Source of the DNA: an uncultured Butyricicoccus sp.
GTDB taxonomy: Bacteria; Bacillota; Clostridia; Oscillospirales; Butyricicoccaceae
Reading direction: 5' to 3'
DNA: 30,517 nt
Assembly (NCBI GenBank): GCA_900547195.1
Contig: URFQ01000023.1
Location: forward strand, 1 to 30,517
Shown here: positions 21,893 to 30,068 of the stretch, piece after piece
Position numbering within the stretch: the first letter of the stretch is position 1
How the letters are laid out: each line of letters begins with the position of its first letter
The notes under the pieces: generated by a model
Seen by the model: the letters and a program-made list of their open reading frames with translations, nothing else
The model's database searches: none
Told to the model about the DNA's origin: nothing
Translations under genes and position numbers: made by a program

Positions 21893-21942
21893 TAATTCCG
21901 GAAAAACTCAATGTCCTACGCGCAATTTATCCGGATTTTATC

Positions 21943-21980
21943 AAAAAACGAAACAGCCGCGGCTTTACGCAGCCGCGGCT
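21943..21980 (-). terminator. Terminator of the minD-mgsA unit
   Basis: AGCCGCGGCT occurs at 21955-21964 and again at 21971-21980. The word is self-complementary, so the two copies form a 10-bp GC-rich stem with a six-base loop. On the minus strand it is followed by GTTTCGTTTTTTG. Confidence 0.88.
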
Positions 21981-21997
21981 TGATTGCAATTCTTAGA

Positions 21998-22405
21998 TTA
22001 ATGGCTTTTAGGATTGACGATATTGCGCCAATCAAGGTCGCCGCGGTCAAGGCCAAGGATCAGCATTTCCGCAGTTGCAGAATTGGTGGCAATTGGGATG
22101 TTATGCATGTCGCACAGGCGTGCCAGCGCATGTACATCCGGCTCATATTCGCTGTTGGACATCGGATCACGGAAGAACAGCACAAGGTCGATCTCATTGT
22201 ACGCGACGCGGGCGGAAATCTGCTCCTCGCCCCCCTGCATTCCCGCGAGGTACTTTTCTATTTTAAGGCCTGTCGCCTCTGCGACAAACTTACCGGTTGT
22301 GCCGGTCGCGCACAGGTTGTGCTTTGCGAGGATGCCGCAATAAGCCATGCAGAACTGCACCATCAACTCTTTTTTACGGTCATGTGCAATCAGAGCGATA
22401 TTCAT
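21998..22405 (-). CDS. mgsA: Methylglyoxal synthase
   Basis: This cytosolic enzyme converts dihydroxyacetone phosphate to methylglyoxal and phosphate, a bypass of lower glycolysis under phosphate shortage. The 135-aa protein has the family motifs 'IALIAHDRKK' (3-12), 'ATGTTG' (33-38, phosphate binding), 'GGEEQISARV' and 'FFRDPM....YEPDVHALARLCDMHNIPIATNSATAE', with the catalytic Asp in FFRDP. The ATG at 22405 is preceded by GGGGAAG. It follows minD by 32 bases and ends in a strong terminator. Linkage of mgsA to min and mre genes is common in Clostridia. Confidence 0.96.
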   Translation of the reverse strand: MNIALIAHDRKKELMVQFCMAYCGILAKHNLCATGTTGKFVAEATGLKIEKYLAGMQGGEEQISARVAYNEIDLVLFFRDPMSNSEYEPDVHALARLCDMHNIPIATNSATAEMLILGLDRGDLDWRNIVNPKSH

Positions 22406-22437
22406 GTTGAACTTCCCCTTTCAGATAGCAATTCAAT

Positions 22438-23178
22438 TTATATACGCATGATGGGAAGACGTATTCCATCCAATCTTTGGGCGATGTTGCGAAACGCGGT
22501 GGACGCCCCGCCCTTCTTTGCGTGAAGCAGGCATTGCCCGCTGCTGCCGCAGGCGATTACATCTTCATCCTCAGGGACAACGCCGAGCAGCGGCAGGCCG
22601 ACCATATCCATGGTATCGTCAATGTTTCCCATCACGCCATGACGGATCAGCGCCGGACGCACACGGTTGACAATCATGCGGATACGGACGACGTTTTCCT
22701 TTTCCAGAATGCGCGCCACGCGTTCTGCGCCGCGCACACTGGCCTGGTCGGGCATTGTGACCACCAGCCCCTGAGTAGCAGCCTGGGCAAACAGGCGGAT
22801 TTCGGGAGCCAAACCGGCTGGCCCATCAATGAGCACATATTCAAACTTCATCTCGCGCGCCTGATCCATCAGGCTGGAGATCTGCTCCCGCGAGAGGGGC
22901 GGCAGGCTTCCGGGCGCGGTCAACAGATACATCCCGGGGAAAACCGGATGCGGGGCCGCCGCGCGTTCGAGCGGCGCCACGCCCTGTGCGACGTCTGCGA
23001 AGCTGAATACAATGGAATCACTGAGGCCAAGCACAATGTCCAGGTTCCTCAGGCCGCTGTCCGCATCAATCGTGAGCACGCGGTGTCCCCTTTCCGCAAG
23101 CGCAGTTCCCACGTTTGCAGTCAGCGACGTTTTCCCCGTACCGCCTTTCCCAGACGCCACCAAAATTACCTTAAACAT
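22438..23178 (-). CDS. minD: MinD-like ATPase, short C-terminus
   Basis: This is a ParA/MinD-family P-loop ATPase. The 246-aa protein has the deviant Walker A 'KGGTGKTS' (11-18), with the signature lysine K11, and 'DADSGLRNLDIVLGL' (38-52), which is diagnostic of MinD within the family. The switch II 'VLIDGPAGLAPE' has Gly-Pro where MinD usually reads D-SPAG. It ends 'RNIAQRLDGIRLPIMRI', about 15-20 residues short of typical MinD. It therefore lacks an obvious C-terminal amphipathic membrane-targeting helix. Neither minC nor minE is adjacent. It may place the division site or another polar structure. It has its own promoter at 23206-23234 and is followed by mgsA. Confidence 0.85.
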   Translation of the reverse strand: MFKVILVASGKGGTGKTSLTANVGTALAERGHRVLTIDADSGLRNLDIVLGLSDSIVFSFADVAQGVAPLERAAAPHPVFPGMYLLTAPGSLPPLSREQISSLMDQAREMKFEYVLIDGPAGLAPEIRLFAQAATQGLVVTMPDQASVRGAERVARILEKENVVRIRMIVNRVRPALIRHGVMGNIDDTMDMVGLPLLGVVPEDEDVIACGSSGQCLLHAKKGGASTAFRNIAQRLDGIRLPIMRI

Positions 23179-23205
23179 ATTGCCTCCCTGTCACAGCCTA
23201 TTTTC

Positions 23206-23234
23206 AGTATAAAGCATTTGCCGTCCAGATACAA
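23206..23234 (-). promoter_or_regulatory. Promoter of minD-mgsA
   Basis: On the minus strand TTGTAT (23234-23229) and TATACT (23211-23206) are 17 bases apart. The start codon follows 27 bases later behind GGGAGG. This separates minD-mgsA from the mrdA operon. Confidence 0.6.
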
Positions 23235-23262
23235 GGTCTTCTCGAATTTTTCATCAGACAAA

Positions 23263-23297
23263 GTGAAAAATTTCACGAACTGTTCACAAAAGAACAG
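23263..23297 (-). other. Two small hairpins after mrdA, possible weak terminator
   Basis: CTGTTC/GAACAG (23280-23285 with 23292-23297) and GTGAAA/TTTCAC (23263-23268 with 23271-23276) follow the mrdA stop on the minus strand. Both are short and AT-rich and only a few T residues follow, so termination would be partial. Confidence 0.4.
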
Positions 23298-23327
23298 ATA
23301 TGAGCCTGTGCAGATTTACCAGAAGCA

Positions 23328-25385
23328 TTACTTCAGCAAGGTGTTCTCATAATCTACCGTATCCATGTTTTCTGAGTTGCCGGCAAAGTATGCATCCAGA
23401 ATGTCGCGGACAATCGGTGCAATATCCGAGCCGTGTCCAGCCTGTTCACCAACGACCGCAACCGCAATCTGCGGGTCGTCATACGGGGCGTATGCGATGA
23501 ACACCGCGTTGTCCCCCTGGCCGGCGACCTGTGCGGTACCGGACTTGCCGGCAACCTTAATCGGGTAATTTGCAAAGGTGCGCGCCGCGGTACCTTGATC
23601 ATCGGTAACCTCCGCCATGCCTTTGTGCACAATATCGAGAGTTTTCTGAGAAATGGCAATCTCACGGATCACCTCAGGCTCCTCCGCCTTGACCGTCCCG
23701 GTGTAATCGTAGGTCTTAACGCTGCGCAGCAGGGTCGGCCGGTAAAGCGTGCCGCCGTTTGCAATGGCTGCCGTATAGTTCGCCAGCTGAAGCGGGGTAA
23801 AGGCATTGTCGCACTGGCCGATCGCCGTGGTAATGACGTCGCCGCCCGGCTCCTGCCACGGGTTCAAAAGCGGGTTATTTTCGAGCATATTGGCCCGGTT
23901 TTTGGGACCGGAAGCCGAGCCGGCGCTCTCGCCCAGCTCAATCCCAGTTTTTTCGCCAAAGCCAAACAAATGTTCCCATTCTTCCAACTTTTCTCCGCCA
24001 AGCAAATGGCCGGTTTCGTAGAAAAAGACGTTGCACGATTTTTGAATCGCGCGGAGCACATCGGACGGCCCATGCCATCCCATGCATTTATAAGTCCGGC
24101 TTTTCGAAAAACGGGTGTAATAGTGCTGGCAGTTTATGGTCGTCGATGCGTTAATCACGCCCTCTTCCAAGCCTGCAATGGCGGTTAAAATCTTGTAAGT
24201 GGAGCCTGGTGCATATACACCCTGCGTCGCGCGGTTGATGAGCGGACGATTGGTTTCATCCTTTTCCCAAGTGCTGTACAGTTCATTCCAACGTGTCAGG
24301 TCGATACTTGGATAACTTGCCATTGCGAGCACCTGTCCAGAGTTGACGTCCAGCGCAACTGCCGCGCCAGCATTTGAGCCAACCCCCGGCAGCGTATTTG
24401 CCAGCGAATCCTCGGCCGCCTTTTGCAGGTCAAGATCAATCGTCAGGATACAGTTATTGCCCGGCTGCGGCTTTTTGCCTTCGATGACATCGGTCACCTT
24501 ACCCGAAATATCGGTTTCAATCGAACGGGTGCCGCTGACGCCATGCAAATATTTTTCAAACGCCGCTTCCACGCCCTGTTTCCCCACAAGGTCGTTCATC
24601 TGATATCCTTCTTTTTCCTTGTACCCAACCTTGCCGTCTTCTCCTTCCCAGTCCTCTTTGTAAATCGAACCCACACGGCCCAGGATATGCGCAGCATATG
24701 TGGTCTCGTATTTGCGAACCGATTCTGTCTCGACATTAACGCCCGCAAACTCGCCGTGGCGCTCTTTCACCTGCGAAATCAGGTCGAGCGACACGTCGGA
24801 CGCAATAATGAAGGAATTATAGGAAGAAAAACCGCTGCGCTCCATTTCATAGCGCACACCCACAACAATACGGGCGTTGCCGTCCGACAGCGAATCATCG
24901 ACTTTATAATATTCGCGCAGCGCTTTGAGCATTTCGGGCGCGGTCAGATTTTTATCCAGTTTTTTTTCCTCAGCAAAGTCGGCAAGCGCCTCACGCTCTT
25001 GGCTCTTTTCCTCGCCGATATACTCAAACGGCTCCGCCCTGGTGATGGGCAAAGAGTCAACCTCCTCGCTGCCTGCGTCGCGGATCAGCCGCACCAGCGA
25101 TAAAATCGTATCGTTTTGGTTTTCTTTATCCCAATACGAGTAATCAATGCGCAGCGAGTAGACCGATTCGTTGGTCACCAGCGGGCGGCCATACCGGTCC
25201 ACGATCTCGCCGCGCGACGCAGCCACGGTGGAAGAACTGGTCAGGCGGTTGGCCGCCTGCTCCCGATATTCTTTGCCGTTGATGATCTGAAGGGAAAACA
25301 ATCCGGCTGCGGACACGCCTGCCAGCAGCACCAGAACAAAGAACAGGGCAACCAGCCTGCGCAGCAGTTTTGCCTTATTATCCAT
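23328..25385 (-). CDS. mrdA: Penicillin-binding protein 2 (elongasome transpeptidase)
   Basis: This monofunctional class B PBP cross-links peptidoglycan for side-wall growth with RodA and MreBCD. The 685-aa protein has one N-terminal membrane helix (about 9-31), a dimerisation domain with 'ASRGEIVDRYGRPLV' (56-70) and a long pedestal. The transpeptidase domain carries S395-TYK, S450-CN and K614-SGT, the three active-site motifs in order. The ATG at 25385 has AAAGGAGG seven bases upstream; an in-frame codon at 25436 lies inside mreD and is rejected. It is the last gene of the zapA-to-mrdA operon, 22 bases after mreD. Confidence 0.95.
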   Translation of the reverse strand: MDNKAKLLRRLVALFFVLVLLAGVSAAGLFSLQIINGKEYREQAANRLTSSSTVAASRGEIVDRYGRPLVTNESVYSLRIDYSYWDKENQNDTILSLVRLIRDAGSEEVDSLPITRAEPFEYIGEEKSQEREALADFAEEKKLDKNLTAPEMLKALREYYKVDDSLSDGNARIVVGVRYEMERSGFSSYNSFIIASDVSLDLISQVKERHGEFAGVNVETESVRKYETTYAAHILGRVGSIYKEDWEGEDGKVGYKEKEGYQMNDLVGKQGVEAAFEKYLHGVSGTRSIETDISGKVTDVIEGKKPQPGNNCILTIDLDLQKAAEDSLANTLPGVGSNAGAAVALDVNSGQVLAMASYPSIDLTRWNELYSTWEKDETNRPLINRATQGVYAPGSTYKILTAIAGLEEGVINASTTINCQHYYTRFSKSRTYKCMGWHGPSDVLRAIQKSCNVFFYETGHLLGGEKLEEWEHLFGFGEKTGIELGESAGSASGPKNRANMLENNPLLNPWQEPGGDVITTAIGQCDNAFTPLQLANYTAAIANGGTLYRPTLLRSVKTYDYTGTVKAEEPEVIREIAISQKTLDIVHKGMAEVTDDQGTAARTFANYPIKVAGKSGTAQVAGQGDNAVFIAYAPYDDPQIAVAVVGEQAGHGSDIAPIVRDILDAYFAGNSENMDTVDYENTLLK

Positions 25386-25407
25386 AAAAGGGCCTCCTTT
25401 CCCGGGG

Positions 25408-25920
25408 TCAAAGCATGCGGTCAAACCGGCGGGCAATCGTGCGCACCGGCAGATAAATAATGGGGGACAGCACCACGCTTACGAGAATTTCGCCGCACAT
25501 GGACTGGAACGCAAGCGGGAACGGCGCGCCGGAAAACAGCATAACGGAAAAGCCGAACCGCAGCATGCCGATGAGCAGCATGCCGCACGTGCTCAGCAGC
25601 AGCATGGATGGGAACATGCGCCGAAGGAAGCGCATGCTCACCGCGCCCGCCGCTATGCCAAACAGCATATAGTAGATCGGGAACAGCCCATCCACGCCGA
25701 CAAAGCCCACGTCATACAGGATGCCGGTCAACAGCCCGAACATGCCGCCGAAAAACGGTCCTTCCATCAGTGCAATGGCTGCCGGGATACACGGCAGCAG
25801 GTCAATGCGGAACCCGAATAGGGCGAGCGGCATGTTGGCGGTCTCAATGACGTAGACGAGCACCAGAAACAGAAGATAGCATATGGTTTTGAGAACCGGT
25901 CGTTCACGTCTCATGCTCAC
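25408..25920 (-). CDS. mreD: Rod shape-determining protein MreD
   Basis: The 170-aa integral membrane protein has about five helices and the family pattern 'RIDLLPCIPAAIALMEGPFFGGMFGLLTGILYD', followed by a short polar loop and further helices, ending in a basic tail. MreD links MreC to the elongasome. The GTG at 25920 overlaps the mreC stop (GTGA) and has GAGG seven bases upstream. An ATG at 25914 is the alternative. It is translationally coupled to mreC. Confidence 0.93.
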   Translation of the reverse strand: MSMRRERPVLKTICYLLFLVLVYVIETANMPLALFGFRIDLLPCIPAAIALMEGPFFGGMFGLLTGILYDVGFVGVDGLFPIYYMLFGIAAGAVSMRFLRRMFPSMLLLSTCGMLLIGMLRFGFSVMLFSGAPFPLAFQSMCGEILVSVVLSPIIYLPVRTIARRFDRML

Positions 25921-26753
25921 TCGTTCACCTCAAAGTCCGTGATGATAAACACATTTGTCACTTTTTCCACGTCGACAAACGGCTTAATGACCGCATAATT
26001 GGAAATGCCGTTTTCCTCGGGCACAATGCGCTCGACCGTGCCGATCATAATGCCCTTTGGGAAAACGCCGCCGCGTCCTGAAGTCTCGACCGTGTCGCCA
26101 ATGACAACCCCGGAATCCGGGTCGAGATAGGCCAGCTTGAGATTCCCTTCGTCCATCAGTGCATAATCGCCCTCGGCAATACCGACCTCGCGCGTGCGTG
26201 TAATCAGGGCGCCCGCCTGCATATTGGTGTCAATGACCGTTGTGACGTCACAATAGGTCGGGGTCACATTGGACACGTAACCGACCATGCCGTCATCTGT
26301 AATCACAAGGTCATCCACCTCTACCCCCTGATTCGAACCCTTATCGAGCGAGATCGTGGTCGCCCACTCGCCGGGGCTGCGCGCGATCACTTCCGCGACC
26401 TCAAATTTGAAATCCCGGCTGCGCTCCTTGATGCCAAGCATGGAACGCAGGCGCTCGTTCTCGTCGAGCGCGACCGCGGCATCCCGGAGCTTCTGCTCAT
26501 TTTCACGAAGCTCTTTTTTGAGCGCAGCATTTTCCTTTTCGAGCGCGTCATAGCCTTCGAAGTATGCCATGCCTTTGCCCGCCATCTCGCTGATGCGCGA
26601 CACGCCCTTTTGCAAGGGCGCAAGCGCCATGCCGATGCCATCCGACACCGGGTTGCCGTTGCCTGTTGCGCCGGTATACACCACAAGCCCCAGGCAAATC
26701 AGCACAATTACTACTGCCACCGCAACCATGCGGGAGGAAAACATATTTTTCAA
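25917..26753 (-). CDS. mreC: Rod shape-determining protein MreC
   Basis: The bitopic 278-aa protein has an N-terminal membrane helix ('VAVAVVIVLICLGLVVYTG') and a coiled coil (about 65-108, 'ALEKENAALKKELRENEQKL'). A periplasmic-side double beta-barrel follows with 'VIARSPGEWATTISLDKGSNQGV' and 'GRGGVFPKGIMIGTV', the MreC core. It organises PBP2 and RodA in side-wall synthesis. The start is uncertain: a TTG at 26753 and an ATG at 26744 are both in frame and neither has a perfect ribosome site. mreB, usually just upstream, is not here; maf takes its place. Confidence 0.94.
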   Translation of the reverse strand: MKNMFSSRMVAVAVVIVLICLGLVVYTGATGNGNPVSDGIGMALAPLQKGVSRISEMAGKGMAYFEGYDALEKENAALKKELRENEQKLRDAAVALDENERLRSMLGIKERSRDFKFEVAEVIARSPGEWATTISLDKGSNQGVEVDDLVITDDGMVGYVSNVTPTYCDVTTVIDTNMQAGALITRTREVGIAEGDYALMDEGNLKLAYLDPDSGVVIGDTVETSGRGGVFPKGIMIGTVERIVPEENGISNYAVIKPFVDVEKVTNVFIITDFEVNE

Positions 26754-26771
26754 AGCTCTTTCAGCACCTCT

Positions 26772-27338
26772 TTATTCGATGTAGCCCAGTTGTGCAAGCA
26801 TGGTGTACAGCAGCTCGACCGGCAAGCCCACCACACTGAAATAGTCGCCCTCAATTCCGGTGATCAGCGTCGCGCCACGGCCCTGAATGCCGTAGGCGCC
26901 CGCTTTGTCAAGCGGCTCGCCGGTCGCGATATAGCGGTCAATCTCCGCGCCGGTCAGGGCGCGGAAGTACACCTTTGTTGTGCGGTGGCCAATTTGGTTT
27001 CCGGCCGGCGACAGCACGGCGAGACCGGTAATGACCTCATGAACGCGTCCGGACAGCAAATGCAGCATGCGCCGCGCGTCTCCGGCATCCTTTGGCTTGC
27101 CAAGAGGCGTGCCGTCCACCACGACCATGGTATCTGAGCCGATGACGGTACAGCCCGGGTTCTCCCGGAACACCGCCTCCGCTTTCCGAAACGCGAGCGT
27201 TTCGATCTGCCGCTCAACCGGCAGCCCGTCCGGCAGCGTTTCGTCCGCATCCGCCGGGCATATGGTAAATTCCTCGGTAATGAGCCTCAGCAGTTCCTGC
27301 CGCCGGGGCGAGGCCGAGGCTAAAATGATATGTTTCAT
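26772..27338 (-). CDS. maf: Maf family nucleoside triphosphate pyrophosphatase
   Basis: The 188-aa cytosolic enzyme hydrolyses non-canonical or UTP/dTTP-type nucleotides to monophosphates and is linked to cell-division arrest. The signatures are 'LASASPRRQELL' (5-16), 'VIGSDTMVVVDG', 'KPKDAGDARRMLHLLSGRVHEV' and 'YGIQGRGATLITGIEGDYFSVVGLP', giving a complete active site. The ATG at about 27338 gives the typical N-terminus 'MKHIILASASPRR', with GGAG about ten bases upstream. The gene lies 17 bases after the U32 gene and 18 before mreC. Confidence 0.94.
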   Translation of the reverse strand: MKHIILASASPRRQELLRLITEEFTICPADADETLPDGLPVERQIETLAFRKAEAVFRENPGCTVIGSDTMVVVDGTPLGKPKDAGDARRMLHLLSGRVHEVITGLAVLSPAGNQIGHRTTKVYFRALTGAEIDRYIATGEPLDKAGAYGIQGRGATLITGIEGDYFSVVGLPVELLYTMLAQLGYIE

Positions 27339-27355
27339 TGTTTTGGCTCCAATTG

Positions 27356-29473
27356 TTATTCCACGCCGCGGTAATACAGCCCGCGGGTCTTGCCCTCCGG
27401 AAATTCGGGCACGGTTTCGCGCACATGCGCCAGATAAATTTCGCCGCACCGTGCCGGGGATTCCGTCGTAAAGCGCAGACGCGCGTAAGCAACGCCAAGG
27501 TGGGTATACTCGCCCGGCTTGTCCCCGAGATACAGCGGCTGGCTGTTGAGCAGCGTATTGCGGCAGCCATATTCCGGCAGCAGCGCAAATCGTTTGCCTG
27601 TGCGGTCGGTCAACGTGGTAAGGCTGCTTTTGCACGAACATTTGCCGGTTTTGCGGCGGATGGCACAGTTTTCAAACACCATCAGCGGCAGATAACCGTA
27701 CACAAGCAATTCGGTGTCGATGGGTTTCCTCATGTCACGGAGCTGCGGCAGGCGCAGCTCAAATGACAGCGTCTGACGCTTTACGCCGAGACCGTTCAGC
27801 GCGCAAAGCGCATCCGAGTTGCACACATTCAGGCCAAAATCGCCGTATACATCCATTCCCTGCTCCCGCAGGGTGAGCACCTGCCCCACATTCCCCGCCA
27901 GCGCGGTATGCACCCCTGCGTCCCGCACTTTACTGAGCATGCTCAGCAGTTCGCGCTGCTCGCCGTCGCTGTAGATACGCGGGAGCGCAGCGCAGATTTC
28001 CATGCCTTGTTCACACATCTCGCGCGTGCGGTCAAGGTTGTCCGCAAGCGCGGCCAGCGGTACATACACGGTCTTCGGAGGAATGCGCGCCATCTCGTCC
28101 GTAATCTGCGCGAGCGAACGCACCTCGACCGTATAGCCCCGGAACGCCTGCCGGGGCAGCGTACTTCCCTCCGGTCTGAAATCGTGCCAGCGGCGCACCG
28201 GCGCCCGGCCGCGCTGCTCCATAAGGCGGTCCAGCGCATCCCGTCGCAGCGCATTGAGCCGTGATGTCGGGATCATCAGGCCATCCGCCAAATGGATCTG
28301 CGTTTCTTTGGCAAAAAACGGCGTACCGCCTGTTTTCACAAGCGATTTCCGCACACCCTCCTCCGTTGCCGGCCGGTTCTGTGCGGGTTCGATGGGGGCA
28401 AGGTCTGTCACGGTTACGCCATCCGTTTCCCCGTCCCAAACATTCAGCAGCAGGCCGGTTTCATCTGCGGCGAGGGAAAACGACACCGGTACAAGCGGCG
28501 CTTCCTTCCCCTCCGCAAAACGGCGCGCGGCCTCATCATACAGCGGTTTTACCTCATCCAGCGGCACATCGGTCTTGACGCCAAACATTTTGTCACCTTT
28601 TTGACCGGTCAAATAGCCGTCCGTAAATCCGTCCCGGGAAAACACGCGGCGCAGCGCGTCCATTTCCTCCCGTGTCGGGCAGCGGTCTTCACGCAGCAGA
28701 CGGCTGTAAATATCCGTCACCACGGCGGCGTATTCCGGCCGTTTCATCCGGCCTTCAATCTTAAAGGAAGAAACCCCCGCCTCCACCAGTGGCTGGAGCC
28801 GGCCGGCAAGACACAAATCCTTGAGGGATAGTGGATAGGTTTCCTTTTTCCCTTTTCCCGCGCCATCATAGCGGTATGGCAGGCGGCAGGGCTGCGCGCA
28901 CAGACCGCGGTTGCCCGAGCGCTGGCCGATGACCGACGACAGATAGCACTGCCCCGAATAGCACATGCACAGCGCGCCGTGCACGAACACCTCGGTTTCC
29001 ACGCCCGCTTTGGCTGTAATTTCCCGGATCTGCCGGAGGGAACACTCGCGCGACAGCACGACGCGCGAAAAGCCCAGCTCTTTGGCAAGCAGCGCGCCGT
29101 CGAGCGTGTGGACCGTCATCTGGGTGGAAGCATGCAGCGGCAGGTCGGGCGCGCACTCCCGGATAAGTTTGGCCAATCCGAGATCCTGCACGATCAGCGC
29201 GTCCGCGCCCGCGTTATTCAGGAATTTTACATCCTGCATCGCGGCCTCGCGTTCGCGGTCGAGCGCGACAATATTGAAGGTGATGTTGGTCTTGACCCCG
29301 CGCGCACGGCAATAGCGGATCGCCTCCGCCATTTCTTCCCGGCTGAAATTCTTCGCGCCGCGCCGGGCGTTAAAGGCGCCAAAGCCCATATAGACCGCTG
29401 TCGCGCCGCTCTGAACTGCCGCGCGCACGCCCTCAAACGATCCTGCCGGGGCCAAAAGCTCAGGGATTCTCAT
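27356..29473 (-). CDS. U32 family peptidase/RNA hydroxylation-type protein with C-terminal DUF3656 region
   Basis: The 705-aa protein starts 'MRIPELLAPAGSFEGVRAAVQSGA', the TIM-barrel start of the U32 family. It contains the signature 'EVFVHGALCMCYSGQCYLSS', then 'NRGLCAQPCRLPY', which give the four conserved cysteines expected to hold an iron-sulfur cluster. The long C-terminal half matches the DUF3656-containing form, as in RlhA, which hydroxylates C2501 of 23S rRNA in E. coli. Related proteins hydroxylate tRNA U34. An RNA-modifying role is thus more likely than proteolysis, but the target is not decided here. The start overlaps the end of zapA by 14 bases. Confidence 0.92.
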   Translation of the reverse strand: MRIPELLAPAGSFEGVRAAVQSGATAVYMGFGAFNARRGAKNFSREEMAEAIRYCRARGVKTNITFNIVALDREREAAMQDVKFLNNAGADALIVQDLGLAKLIRECAPDLPLHASTQMTVHTLDGALLAKELGFSRVVLSRECSLRQIREITAKAGVETEVFVHGALCMCYSGQCYLSSVIGQRSGNRGLCAQPCRLPYRYDGAGKGKKETYPLSLKDLCLAGRLQPLVEAGVSSFKIEGRMKRPEYAAVVTDIYSRLLREDRCPTREEMDALRRVFSRDGFTDGYLTGQKGDKMFGVKTDVPLDEVKPLYDEAARRFAEGKEAPLVPVSFSLAADETGLLLNVWDGETDGVTVTDLAPIEPAQNRPATEEGVRKSLVKTGGTPFFAKETQIHLADGLMIPTSRLNALRRDALDRLMEQRGRAPVRRWHDFRPEGSTLPRQAFRGYTVEVRSLAQITDEMARIPPKTVYVPLAALADNLDRTREMCEQGMEICAALPRIYSDGEQRELLSMLSKVRDAGVHTALAGNVGQVLTLREQGMDVYGDFGLNVCNSDALCALNGLGVKRQTLSFELRLPQLRDMRKPIDTELLVYGYLPLMVFENCAIRRKTGKCSCKSSLTTLTDRTGKRFALLPEYGCRNTLLNSQPLYLGDKPGEYTHLGVAYARLRFTTESPARCGEIYLAHVRETVPEFPEGKTRGLYYRGVE

Positions 29474-29816
29474 CGGCTTCTTCCTGCACCCCACGCTTTG
29501 CCGCAAGTTCTTCCTTTAACCGGGCGTTCTCCTGCTCCAGGCGCAGGATTTCCTCGCGCATCGCCTCAGCCTGCTCGGCGCGCTCGGTCAGCTCCCCGCG
29601 CACACGTTCGGCATTCCTCTCGGCCTTGGTAGCTTCGTCAGCCAGGTTGAGCGCAGCCAGCACCGCAGCGTTGACAAGCGACGCCTCGGTCACTGCTTTG
29701 GCTTCCGCAATCTTCGTGTCCGCGCGCTCAGCCACCTGCCGGGTATATTCCTCGCTCTCTTCGGCGAGAACCGTATATTTTTGTCCCGCAATTGTGACGG
29801 AAATTCGATTTGGCAT
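29460..29816 (-). CDS. zapA: Cell division protein ZapA
   Basis: The 118-aa cytosolic protein bundles FtsZ filaments at the division ring. The N-terminal domain 'NRISVTIAGQKYTVLAEESEEYTRQVAERAD' and the conserved 'NAAVLAALNLADE' are typical. A C-terminal coiled coil (about 70-110, 'LRLEQENARLKEELA') forms the dimer stalk. The ATG at 29816 has GAGGAGG eight to nine bases upstream. It is the first gene of the operon running to mrdA. Confidence 0.93.
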   Translation of the reverse strand: MPNRISVTIAGQKYTVLAEESEEYTRQVAERADTKIAEAKAVTEASLVNAAVLAALNLADEATKAERNAERVRGELTERAEQAEAMREEILRLEQENARLKEELAAKRGVQEEADENP

Positions 29817-29877
29817 CTCTGCTTCCTCCTCGGAAATCAGTATATTTTTCAAAAATGGCAATCCTATAACAGGATAC

Positions 29878-29906
29878 ATTATAACACGGTGATTTCCTGA
29901 TTTCCA
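29878..29906 (-). promoter_or_regulatory. Promoter of the zapA-U32-maf-mreCD-mrdA operon
   Basis: On the minus strand TGTTATAAT (29886-29878) is an extended -10 with a perfect TATAAT. TGGAAA (29906-29901) lies 17 bases upstream as a four-of-six -35. The ATG is 61 bases downstream. Confidence 0.65.
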
Positions 29907-29995
29907 CGTATAAAGCGCACAATTTCCAAAAGCCATCGAGTTTTTTGCCGGCGCGCAATTTTCCGGGAAAAGCTGCATTTGCGTATTGTAACATT

Positions 29996-30025
29996 TTGCA
30001 CGTTATGTTACTATTTTAATATAGT
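29996..30025 (+). promoter_or_regulatory. Promoter candidate of proB
   Basis: TTGCAC at 29996-30001 and TATAGT at 30020-30025 are separated by 18 bases. The start codon follows 43 bases later, and the promoter is divergent from the zapA promoter. Confidence 0.55.
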
Positions 30026-30068
30026 ATGCGTCCCGGCACCGGGGCATAAGAAATCGGAGCGATCAAAA

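Noticed and set aside
21710..21900. Possible T-box riboswitch upstream of hisS-aspS
   Set aside because: No AGGGUGG-type T-box sequence, specifier loop or antiterminator was found; the region is occupied by the dispersed repeat.
25386..25436. Upstream start for mrdA
   Set aside because: It lies inside mreD and lacks a ribosome site; the ATG at 25385 follows AAAGGAGG.
27339..27641. Long N-terminal extension of Maf
   Set aside because: It lies within the U32 gene in another frame and shows no family similarity; Maf homologues begin at the MKHIILASASPRR methionine.
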